The notes under the pieces: model-generated
What the model saw: the letters and a program-made list of their open reading frames with translations, nothing else
Told to the model about the DNA's origin: nothing
Database searches by the model: none
Position numbers and translations under genes: made by a program
In this document: positions 33,876 to 41,008 of the stretch, in pieces
How the letters are laid out: each line of letters begins with the position of its first letter
How positions within the stretch are numbered: position 1 is the stretch's first letter
DNA from: Amycolatopsis lexingtonensis
GTDB taxonomy: Bacteria > Actinomycetota > Actinomycetes > Mycobacteriales > Pseudonocardiaceae
Assembly (NCBI RefSeq): GCF_014873755.1
Contig: NZ_JADBEG010000001.1
Location: forward strand, 7,166,501 to 7,230,500
DNA: 64,000 bases
Reading direction: 5' to 3'

Positions 33876-35405
33876 TCACTGCTGTTCGGAGCCGGTCGAC
33901 GTCGGTTCCGCGGATTCGCTCGAACCAGTGACTTCGGACGTGCTGCTCGGGCACGGTTTTCCGGACGTCGGCGTCACCGTCGTCGTCGGTTCGGCCGTGC
34001 CGGTCGTGCTGCTGTCCGTCGGCCTGCCCTTCGCCTCCGTCGATCCGTCGGTCGGCGACAGCTCGGGTGCGTCGGCGCTCTCCGGCGAGTCGCTCGACTC
34101 GGTGGTCATCGTCAGGTTCGGGGTCGTCGTCGTGTCGAGCCGCGGCGAAGTCGCCGGGTGGTCGGGCGAGCTGAAGGTCGAGGACGTGATGTCATCGCGC
34201 GGCGTCAGCCCGTCACCGCCGCCGCTGCCGCCCACTTCCCCGGCCGGGACGTCGCCCGCGGGCACGTACGGCACCTCGTTCGCGCCGAGCTGCCCGGCGC
34301 CGGCCCGCGGCCGGATCGGCACGGCCACCCCGGTGCCGCGGCCGTTGAGCACGCCGATGCCGATCCGGGGATCGGGCTGCGGCTGCGGCGGCGGCTGGTG
34401 GTGCGTCTCGGTCGGCGGCACCACCACGAGCTCAGGCGCGCCACCGGTCAGCCCGACGTCCTGGACCGGCGTCGACCCGAACAGCACCGGACCGGCCGCG
34501 ACCCCGACCGCGCCCACGGCGGCGGTCGACGCCAGCGCGAGCCCGATCTTGACCTTCGAGCCGACCAGGACGCCCTTGATCGTCGTGCCGAGCCCGGCCA
34601 GCACCCCGCTGCCACCCACCGACGCGGCGGCGGGCACCAACAGCACCAGCACGCCGGCGTGCGCGCGCAGCGACGAACAGACGTCGCGGAGCTCGTCCTG
34701 GGTGGCGCGGCACGACGCGCAGCCGTGCAGGTGCGCCTTGATCCGCTCGGCCTCGGCGCCGGTGACGCTGCCCGCGGTGAACCCGCCGAGCTTTTCGACG
34801 ACCGCGCGGCACGAGTCCGGCCCGCGGTTCACCGAAAGGTGGGCCTGCAGGTACGCCGCGCGCAGCCCCTGGCGCGCCCGGCGGGCGAGCGCCGCGGTGG
34901 CGTTCGCGCTCAGCCCGAAGTGCGGCGCGACCATGGCGGGCTGCTCGCCCTCGACCTCGGTCTGCCACAGCACCGTTCGCCAGCGCTCCGGGAGGCTGGT
35001 GAACGCGGTGGTGATCAGCGTGTGCTCCGCGGTGCGGGCGTGCGTGTCGGCGCCCGCCCCGGCGCGGAAGGTGAGTTCGTCGTCGGAGACCGGGACGTCC
35101 CGGCGGGCCCCGTGCCACTCCCACGAAACGCGGCGGGCGACAGTGAGCAGGTAGGCGCGGACGTAGTCGCGGGGACCGGCGCCGCGGCGGAGGGCCTGCA
35201 GCACGCGGAAGAACGTCTCCGCGGTGATGTCCTCGGCCTCGGACCGGTCGGCGGCCAGGCTCTGCGCGAGCCGGCGGACGGCGGCGGCGTGCAGCTCGAA
35301 CAGCTCCCCGAACGCGGCGTCCTCGCCGTTGCGGAGCCGTTGCAGCAGTGCCTGCTCGTCGGATTCCGAGGCCGCTGGTGGCGGCACCGTGCCCAGCTCG
35401 GTCAT
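33876..35405 (-). CDS. ECF sigma factor fused to a zinc-finger anti-sigma domain and membrane spans
   Basis: This product of about 509 aa combines sigma region 2 (about residues 20-95), region 4 (about 125-185), a zf-HC2 anti-sigma motif HLHGCASC (H-x3-C-x2-C, about 225-232), and two hydrophobic segments (about 250-270 and 287-310). A Pro/Ser/Thr-rich external tail of about 190 residues completes it. ECF groups with fused C-terminal anti-sigma domains are known in actinobacteria; release of the sigma part probably needs proteolysis. I chose ATG 35405, because the GTG at 35417 sits directly on the AGGAGG. Confidence 0.85.
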   Translation of the reverse strand: MTELGTVPPPAASESDEQALLQRLRNGEDAAFGELFELHAAAVRRLAQSLAADRSEAEDITAETFFRVLQALRRGAGPRDYVRAYLLTVARRVSWEWHGARRDVPVSDDELTFRAGAGADTHARTAEHTLITTAFTSLPERWRTVLWQTEVEGEQPAMVAPHFGLSANATAALARRARQGLRAAYLQAHLSVNRGPDSCRAVVEKLGGFTAGSVTGAEAERIKAHLHGCASCRATQDELRDVCSSLRAHAGVLVLLVPAAASVGGSGVLAGLGTTIKGVLVGSKVKIGLALASTAAVGAVGVAAGPVLFGSTPVQDVGLTGGAPELVVVPPTETHHQPPPQPQPDPRIGIGVLNGRGTGVAVPIRPRAGAGQLGANEVPYVPAGDVPAGEVGGSGGGDGLTPRDDITSSTFSSPDHPATSPRLDTTTTPNLTMTTESSDSPESADAPELSPTDGSTEAKGRPTDSSTTGTAEPTTTVTPTSGKPCPSSTSEVTGSSESAEPTSTGSEQQ

Positions 35406-35592
35406 CCGGCCCGGCACCTCCTCCCCGAAGGTCTCCCCATTCGGTCGAATGGGGACACCATACGGAGGGAATCAGCCGTCGTCACCCCTTGTACGCCAGC
35501 TGTGACACCGAAGCACCGGGTCAGGGCACGGGGGGACCCGGCGTTCGGCCCACCGAAGGGTGGGTATAGAGTCTTCCCATCAGCAAGGCAGT

Positions 35593-35665
35593 GCGGATGT
35601 AGCGCAGCTGGTAGCGCATCACCTTGCCAAGGTGAGGGTCGCGGGTTCGAATCCCGTCATCCGCT
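35593..35665 (+). tRNA. tRNA-Gly(GCC)
   Basis: The 73-nt sequence folds as a full cloverleaf. The acceptor stem GCGGATG pairs with CATCCGC, the D-loop has AGCTGGTAG, and the anticodon loop TTGCCAA gives anticodon GCC. The T-arm has GGTTCGAATCC. The 3' CCA is not encoded. Confidence 0.96.
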
Positions 35666-35672
35666 CAAGATC

Positions 35673-35709
35673 GAAGGCCGTCTCCCGGTTCGCCCGGGAG
35701 GCGGCCTTC
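35673..35709 (+). terminator. Terminator after tRNA-Gly
   Basis: GAAGGCCGTCTCCCGG (35673-35688) pairs with the segment at 35693-35709 (one unpaired base) 8 nt after the tRNA. A CAGTCTTTC stretch follows it. Confidence 0.8.
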
Positions 35710-35754
35710 AGTCTTTCGGGGGGCGTGATCGCTGTCACAGGCGTCCGTCGGGGT

Positions 35755-36048
35755 TCACACCGCGGGGGTTTTGTAGGGGTCGTGCTCGGCGAGGAGCTTG
35801 TCGAGCCGGGCCTGGTCGACGCGCGAGACCACGGAGGTCTCCTCCTGTCTGTCCCGGACGCACTTCGCCAGCGTGAACGTCGAGGTGACCAGGTAGAGCA
35901 TGCCGAGGGCGAGGAAGCCGCGGACCCAGCCGTCGACCGGGAGGTACGCGATCCCGCCGGCGACCGCCGCCAGCGCCAGGCCGAAGGAGAGCGCCGCCTG
36001 GAGGTAGAAGGCCGTCGTGGTGGGGGACGTGGTGCCGGATTTGGTCAT
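35755..36048 (-). CDS. YiaA/YiaB family two-helix membrane protein
   Basis: The 97-aa protein has helices at about residues 13-35 and 40-60. The sequence YLPVDGWVRGFLALGMLYLVTSTFTLAK is characteristic of the YiaA/B domain (landmark residues YLPVDGW and STFTLAKCVRD). It ends with VVSRVDQARLDKLLAEHDP. The role is unknown. It starts with ATG at 36048. Confidence 0.85.
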   Translation of the reverse strand: MTKSGTTSPTTTAFYLQAALSFGLALAAVAGGIAYLPVDGWVRGFLALGMLYLVTSTFTLAKCVRDRQEETSVVSRVDQARLDKLLAEHDPYKTPAV

Positions 36049-36116
36049 GTGACCACGGTCTCGTCCGGCGGCCGCGACGTCTTGAGCAGTACTACTCAGC
36101 CGCGGTTGCGATGCGG

Positions 36117-36515
36117 CTACAGCTCGTAGACGTCCAGGACCGTCGGGGCGACCGGGGTCAGGTGGGGGTCTTCGCGTTCGGTCACCTGGCCGCGGGCCAT
36201 GCGGTAGACGCGGAACTCGTTGTCGTGCTCGGTGTCCTGGTCGTCCCAGACGTGGAGCAGGCCGTACGAGCCCGCGGCGAGTTCGCCGACCCGCGTGAAG
36301 AGGTCGAGGAGTTCCAGGCCGCGGCCGCCGTGCTTGTCGAAGCCCGCGATGTGGAGCATGGGCATGCCCGCGCTCCAGCGGAGGTCGATCAGGTCGAAGT
36401 CGCCCGCGTCGCGGATAGCGCGGTGAACGCGGTCGACCAGGCGCTCCAGGAGGGCCGCGTCGTCGTCGCCGCTCGCGGTCGCCTGGATGGTCACCCAGCC
36501 GTGGAATTCGAACAC
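36117..36515 (-). CDS. Imm7-like immunity-family protein
   Basis: The 132-aa soluble acidic protein starts MFEFHGWVTIQ and contains the HVWDDQD and FRVYRMARGQV segments. The opening FHGW and overall order fit the Imm7 family of polymorphic-toxin immunity proteins as I remember it. No toxin gene is adjacent, so it may be an orphan immunity gene. The start is ATG at 36515. It is followed by 21 bp from the gene ending at 36537, on the same strand. Confidence 0.55.
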   Translation of the reverse strand: MFEFHGWVTIQATASGDDDAALLERLVDRVHRAIRDAGDFDLIDLRWSAGMPMLHIAGFDKHGGRGLELLDLFTRVGELAAGSYGLLHVWDDQDTEHDNEFRVYRMARGQVTEREDPHLTPVAPTVLDVYEL

Positions 36516-36536
36516 CCGGAGAACGGTAGCAAGAGC

Positions 36537-37076
36537 TCAGCGGGCCAGTGCGGACGGCTTTCCGTCGCGGCGCAGGACGTTGGTCAGCACGCCTTCGCCG
36601 TGGCGCTCGAACGCCGGCACCAGCTTCTCGCCGAAGACGCAGAGCGTGCGCTCCCACGGGTGGCCGAGCGTGCCGAACGAGAAGTCGGACGCCAGGAAAA
36701 GGTGGTAGTCCGCGCGCGGGAACACCGGCACCGGCCAGCGGGCGCCTTCGGTCATCAGGAGCGGGCGGACGCGGTAGGACTGGTGCTGCCAGTGCAGGGC
36801 CCACAGCCAGTCGTCCGGGCCGCAGACCTCGCGGAACGCGGCCAGTGCGATGGCGGCCACCTGGTGCTCCTCGACCGCGTACGGACCGAGGCGGAACTCG
36901 GCGGAGGCGCGGTCCAGGTCACCGGGTGAGAGGTCCCAGGTGCGGGACGGCGCCGGCTCGCGGAAGCCCGGCCAGGCGTGGGCGTAGGTGCTCGGCCAGA
37001 ACGCCAGCTTGTCGTACACCCAGTACCAGGCGGGCTCGTCGGCGACGCGGGAGAGGGCTTCCCAGGCAGCATTCAC
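36537..37076 (-). CDS. DUF2716-like protein
   Basis: The protein of about 179 aa starts at GTG 37076 (NAAWEAL). It contains KLAFWPSTYAHAWPGFREP and SRTWDLSP, a pattern like DUF2716 proteins of actinobacteria, then many Trp and aromatic residues (DDWLWALHWQHQSY). A longer frame from a TTG at 37121 is possible but unsupported. Function is unknown. It probably shares a transcript with the Imm7-like gene downstream. Confidence 0.55.
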   Translation of the reverse strand: MNAAWEALSRVADEPAWYWVYDKLAFWPSTYAHAWPGFREPAPSRTWDLSPGDLDRASAEFRLGPYAVEEHQVAAIALAAFREVCGPDDWLWALHWQHQSYRVRPLLMTEGARWPVPVFPRADYHLFLASDFSFGTLGHPWERTLCVFGEKLVPAFERHGEGVLTNVLRRDGKPSALAR

Positions 37077-37450
37077 TTTTACCAATCCGACCAAAAGTAG
37101 GCGGACACGGTCCGCAGCCAATCCGCGCGAGGCGACAGTTTCCGCCGTGACTGCCGTCGGACTGGTAAACCGACGGCACAGTACGACCTCGAAGTTGGCC
37201 AGGCACGGAAGAACACGCGAAAGCTTCGTGTTCGACTCTCGGTTTGTCCAGTCCGGGTCCGCCCGCCGCGAGCTGTGTCACTCGACCGGGTGGAGTCTGT
37301 CAGGTTGTCACCATGCGCATCGTCCGGGATGGCGCGTCGTGGTGCAGCGACTACGGACCGCCTGTCACCGTACGGTTTGCGCAGCTCAGCGGCCGTGCCG
37401 CCGAGGTGCGAGGCCGAGCCGCGGCCCGAACTCGTCGCCGAGGTGCTGCT
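37077..37450. other. Intergenic region without a supported gene
   Basis: This 374-bp stretch lies between the DUF2716-like gene and the stop of the Ser/Thr kinase gene. It is less GC-rich than its surroundings and holds an imperfect hairpin at about 37208-37231 (GAACACG...CGTGTTC). It presumably contains the promoter of the minus-strand pair. A short plus-strand frame from 37313 exists but runs into the kinase gene on the other strand and shows no codon or RBS support. Confidence 0.5.
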
Positions 37451-38968
37451 TCAGAGGACCAGGTAGCCCATCAGGAACTCCTTCTTCTTGCCTTCGCAGC
37501 CGGCGTCGAGGGAGTCGAAGTGGCTCGCGCCCGCGTTGCAGCGGTAGAGCGCCCGCGAACTCGCACCGGACGGCGGGTCGGCGTAGATGTACCCCAGCAG
37601 GCCGAGGGCCTGCTGGCCTTCGCACTTGCCGCTCTGGTCGGGTGAGGTGAACCAGTCCTTCTGGTCCTTCACCTTGCAGGCGAAGAGCTTCCGCGTCCCC
37701 GGCTCGGCCGTCGCGACGAGGGAGCCGAAGACGCCCTCCTTGGTGAAGCCGGCCGGCGGGCCGACCTTCTTCGTGCCGCTGAAGTGGCCGCCATCGGGGT
37801 GGTGGAAGCGGATCAGCGGCACCTTCGCCGGGTCGGGCTTGCCCGCGGTGCTCGAGGTCGGCGGGGGTGTCGCGGACGCGCTCGTGGCCGGGGGCTTCTT
37901 GTGGCTGGGCGACGCGGTCTTCGTCGGCGCCGGCGTCGACGTCGGCGCCGCGGTCGCGCCCACCGCCACCGGCGTCGGCGTGCTTGGCTTGAGGAGGAAG
38001 ATCGCGCCGAGCGCGGCGACCACGGCCGCCGCGACGCCGGCCAGCACCAGTGGGAGCCGCTTCTTGCGCGGGCGGTTCCAGTCCACTGTGGTCGGTGAGG
38101 GCGCGGCCACCTTCGCGGTCACCGGCTCGAAGACGACCGTCGGCAGCGCCGCCGGGTCGACCGCCTGCGTCGGCGAGTCGGTGATCGCCGTGCGCGCGGT
38201 TTCCAGCAGCCCACGCACACCCGACGCGGTCAGCCGGTCCGAAGTGGACTGGGTGAGCAGGCCGCGGACGGCGTCGGCGAGCGGGCCGCGGCAACGCTCC
38301 AGCACCGGCTGGTCGTACATGATCGCGTGCAGCGTCGCGGCCGTGGTGGTGCGCTGGAAGGGCGCGCGGCCTTCCGCGGCGTGGAACAGCGTCGCGCCGA
38401 GCGACCAGAGGTCCGACGCGGGCGCCGGGCCCGCACCCGCGAACAGCTCGGGCGCCATGTAGCCGGGCGACCCCATGACACCGCCGGTCTGGGTCAGGCC
38501 CGGGTCGTCCATCGCCCGCGCGATGCCGAAGTCGGCGAGCTTCACGCGGTCGCCGGGCAGCACCATGATGTTGCTGGGCTTGACGTCCCGGTGCACGATG
38601 CCGGCCCGGTGCGCGCTTTCGAGCGCGCTGAGCACCTGCAGGCCGAGTGCGGCGACGCGGTCGTTCGCCAGCGCCCCTTCGCGGCCCACGACGTCGGCGA
38701 GCGTGGGCGCGACGACGAGCTCCATCACGATGAACGTGGCGCCCTGCTCGCTGACGACGTCGTACACCGTGACGACGCCGGGGTCGTTGAGCCGCCCCGC
38801 CGTCCGGGCTTCCCGCATGACGCGGTCGAGGCTGGTGCCCGGCGGGGTGGCCAGTTCCTTCAGCGCGACCGGGCGCCCGAGCACCTGGTCTTCCGCGCGC
38901 CAGACCACGCCCATCCCGCCGCGGCCGAGCTCGGCCGAGATCGCGTACCGCCCCGCGACCAGTCTCAT
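37451..38968 (-). CDS. Membrane Ser/Thr protein kinase with Cys-rich external domain
   Basis: The 505-aa Hanks-type kinase has GRGGMG (about residues 15-20), the catalytic Lys in VALK (37), HRDVKPSNIM (Asp 128), DFG (146-148) and GSPGYMAPE. A helix at about 304-326 and a Pro/Thr/Ser-rich linker (327-380) follow. The external domain (about 382-505) has four Cys (431, 449, 477, 491) and repeated aromatic/Gly motifs such as HHPDGGHFSG and ASHFDSLDAGC. It lacks PASTA repeats, so it senses something other than muropeptides in the usual way. The start ATG follows AGGGGGCG. Confidence 0.9.
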   Translation of the reverse strand: MRLVAGRYAISAELGRGGMGVVWRAEDQVLGRPVALKELATPPGTSLDRVMREARTAGRLNDPGVVTVYDVVSEQGATFIVMELVVAPTLADVVGREGALANDRVAALGLQVLSALESAHRAGIVHRDVKPSNIMVLPGDRVKLADFGIARAMDDPGLTQTGGVMGSPGYMAPELFAGAGPAPASDLWSLGATLFHAAEGRAPFQRTTTAATLHAIMYDQPVLERCRGPLADAVRGLLTQSTSDRLTASGVRGLLETARTAITDSPTQAVDPAALPTVVFEPVTAKVAAPSPTTVDWNRPRKKRLPLVLAGVAAAVVAALGAIFLLKPSTPTPVAVGATAAPTSTPAPTKTASPSHKKPPATSASATPPPTSSTAGKPDPAKVPLIRFHHPDGGHFSGTKKVGPPAGFTKEGVFGSLVATAEPGTRKLFACKVKDQKDWFTSPDQSGKCEGQQALGLLGYIYADPPSGASSRALYRCNAGASHFDSLDAGCEGKKKEFLMGYLVL

Positions 38969-39000
38969 CGTCGCCCCCTGAAAGCTCGGGGGCCGATGCT

Positions 39001-39033
39001 AGGGGAGGCGCCGGGAAGCCCGGCGCCTCCCCT
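39001..39033 (-). terminator. Terminator after the 39037 gene
   Basis: AGGGGAGGCGCCGGG (39001-39015), loop AAG, and its exact complement 39019-39033 form a 15-bp perfect stem. On the minus strand it starts 3 nt after the stop at 39037 and 32 nt before the kinase start. Confidence 0.88.
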
Positions 39034-39036
39034 GGC

Positions 39037-39642
39037 TCAGGCGGCGTCCCAGAGGGTGAGGAACGCCGAGGCCTCGCTGCGCGCCCAGGGCTTCAGCCGC
39101 TCACGATCACGTGCGGACAACTGGTACTCCTTCGCTCGGCGGACGTCGATCACCAGCGCCTCGCCGCCCGGCAGGACGTCGGGCATCGCCTGCTCCAGCA
39201 CCCACAGCGCGAGCTGTGCCGAGGACTTCGTCAACGGCTCCTCCTTGAAGTAGAGCCAGGTCGCGAACCGGCGGCCGTCGCTTTTGCGCAGCCCCATCTG
39301 CGGGCTGACGCCGATCTCCAGCTCGCCGATCCGGCAGCGGCCGCGGCCGACCTCCACCAGCTTCGGTGTCTTCCGGCCGAGGTACCGCAGCCAGCCGTCG
39401 GCTATCGCCGCGTAGTGCGGCTTCGTCCGGTCGTCGGCGGCGTTGACGAGCGCGCGCAGCGCCACCTCGTCCTGGTTCGCCGCCCGGCCGGACCGCACCG
39501 CGTTGGCCGCCCGCCGGTAGTAGTTGAACGCCGCTCGCGCCGGGTCTTCGTACTGCCTCCGCTGCCGCCGGACGAACGACGACCGCGACGGACCGGAACT
39601 CGCGCTGTAGCCCACGAACGTGGACAGGGTGATGTAGGCCAT
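39037..39642 (-). CDS. Conserved actinobacterial protein, function unknown
   Basis: The 201-aa basic protein starts (ATG 39642, behind GGAGGAAGG) with MAYITLSTFVGYSASSGPSR and continues with an alpha/beta pattern. GRGRCRIGELEIGVSPQMGL and the C-terminal VIDVRRAKEY are conserved-looking. No signal peptide or membrane span is present. I do not recognise a named family. The strong N-terminal start and its own terminator show that it is a separate transcription unit. Confidence 0.65.
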   Translation of the reverse strand: MAYITLSTFVGYSASSGPSRSSFVRRQRRQYEDPARAAFNYYRRAANAVRSGRAANQDEVALRALVNAADDRTKPHYAAIADGWLRYLGRKTPKLVEVGRGRCRIGELEIGVSPQMGLRKSDGRRFATWLYFKEEPLTKSSAQLALWVLEQAMPDVLPGGEALVIDVRRAKEYQLSARDRERLKPWARSEASAFLTLWDAA

Positions 39643-39874
39643 GGCCCTGCCTTCCTCCATCACGCCACCCGCGGACGCGGGCGGCATCTCCCCTGGACAA
39701 CGCCAATTTTAGAACATATGTACGACAGTTTTCGGCCGCTCGACGGGTGACCCGGGAGGGGACTCCCGAAACCGGCCGACTTGCGCTACGTTGCCGATCA
39801 ACCTCAAACCGCAACCTCGCAGGTCGGCAGCGCGTGCCAGACTGATGCCCCGAACGGTGGATGGGGGTCCTTGG

Positions 39875-41008
39875 ATGAGCTGGCAGGAAGAGCTTCGCCG
39901 TCTCGACGCGGAGCTTGCCGAGGGTCGCATCGAGCCCGCTGACCACCGCAAACAGCGGGATGAGCTGCTCGCACAGGCCTCCGGTTCGACGGTGCCGTCA
40001 CCGGTGCCTTCGCCGCTACGCCGTCCGGGTGAAACCTGGCGGAGCGCGAACCCCGCGAGCCACCCCACGCCCGTCCACCCGGTGCCGCCGCCGCAGCGCA
40101 TGGAGTCGCCCCGGCCCGCGCCGTTGCCGCCCCCGCCGTGGCAGCGGACCGGGCTGCCGAAGACGGTCTCGACGAGCCACGTGCCCGCCATCCCCGACCA
40201 CATGACGACCGCGCCGAGCCCGGCCGACATCACGCCGACCCGCTACCTGCGCGTCGACGGGCCGGCCGAGCAGGGGCCGGGCAGCCGGTTCCCGCCGATC
40301 ACGCCGCCGGGCGGCGAAGCGCGCCCGCCGCAGCTCGAACCGGACGGCCCGGCGGGCAAGCACCGGTGGGACACCGACGGGCCGTCGTCGGGCCGGCCGA
40401 CCTGGCCGTTCATCGCGCTGGGCGTGCTGGTGGTGGTCGGCATGGTCGTCGGCGCGACGCTGTGGCTCGGCAAGGAAGACCCGGCGCCCAGCGCCCTTTC
40501 GTCGTTCACGCCGTCCGTGACGCAGCCGCCCGCCGCCGCGACGCAGCCGCAGCTGGAGGACCAGGTGCCGCCGCTGCCCGGGATTCAGCACCCGGAGAGC
40601 TCGACGATGTCGCTGGCCCGCGGCCTCGACCTGAAGCTGTACCCCAAGGAAGCCGCCCAGGTCTTCTCGCAGCACGGCGTCACGCAGCTCGTGTACCGCG
40701 CTTCGTCGGCCGGCGACACCGGGTTCCTCGGTTACGCGATCCCGGCCGAGAACGCCGACGGTGCGAAGGCGATCGTCGGCTACCTGCGCCAGGCCGCCGC
40801 GGCCGGCGGGTTCGCCCCGATCGCCGCCGACCCGGCCGCCGTCACCGGCCGCAACGACGACCAGCGGCTGGACGGCACCTGGTACACCTCGGGCAAGGTC
40901 GCCATCGTGCTCTGGGCGTCGCAGCCGTTCGACAAGGACAAGAACGAGCTGAAGACCAGCCTCGACAACGCCGTCGCGGTGTTCAAGAAAGCGCTGCCGC
41001 CCAGCTGA
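39875..41008 (+). CDS. Single-span membrane protein with N-terminal WQEELRRLD motif (copy 1)
   Basis: The 377-aa protein starts MSWQEELRRLDAELAEGRIE, a short charged helix shared with the protein at 47113. A Pro-rich cytoplasmic region (about 45-185), one helix (about 193-215) and an external C-terminal domain (about 250-377) with LDGTWYTSGKVAIVLWASQ follow. The start ATG lies behind ATGGGGGTCC. Its stop is directly adjacent to the stop of the giant glycosyltransferase gene. It may anchor or regulate the surface-glycan machinery encoded next to it; that is inference from position and paralogy. Confidence 0.7.
   Translation: MSWQEELRRLDAELAEGRIEPADHRKQRDELLAQASGSTVPSPVPSPLRRPGETWRSANPASHPTPVHPVPPPQRMESPRPAPLPPPPWQRTGLPKTVSTSHVPAIPDHMTTAPSPADITPTRYLRVDGPAEQGPGSRFPPITPPGGEARPPQLEPDGPAGKHRWDTDGPSSGRPTWPFIALGVLVVVGMVVGATLWLGKEDPAPSALSSFTPSVTQPPAAATQPQLEDQVPPLPGIQHPESSTMSLARGLDLKLYPKEAAQVFSQHGVTQLVYRASSAGDTGFLGYAIPAENADGAKAIVGYLRQAAAAGGFAPIAADPAAVTGRNDDQRLDGTWYTSGKVAIVLWASQPFDKDKNELKTSLDNAVAVFKKALPPS

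Noticed and set aside
37313..37645. A plus-strand frame of about 110 codons starting MRIVRDGASW
   Set aside because: It has no RBS, runs deep into the kinase gene on the other strand, and its second half is an obvious antisense shadow. The first 30 residues are not convincing alone.
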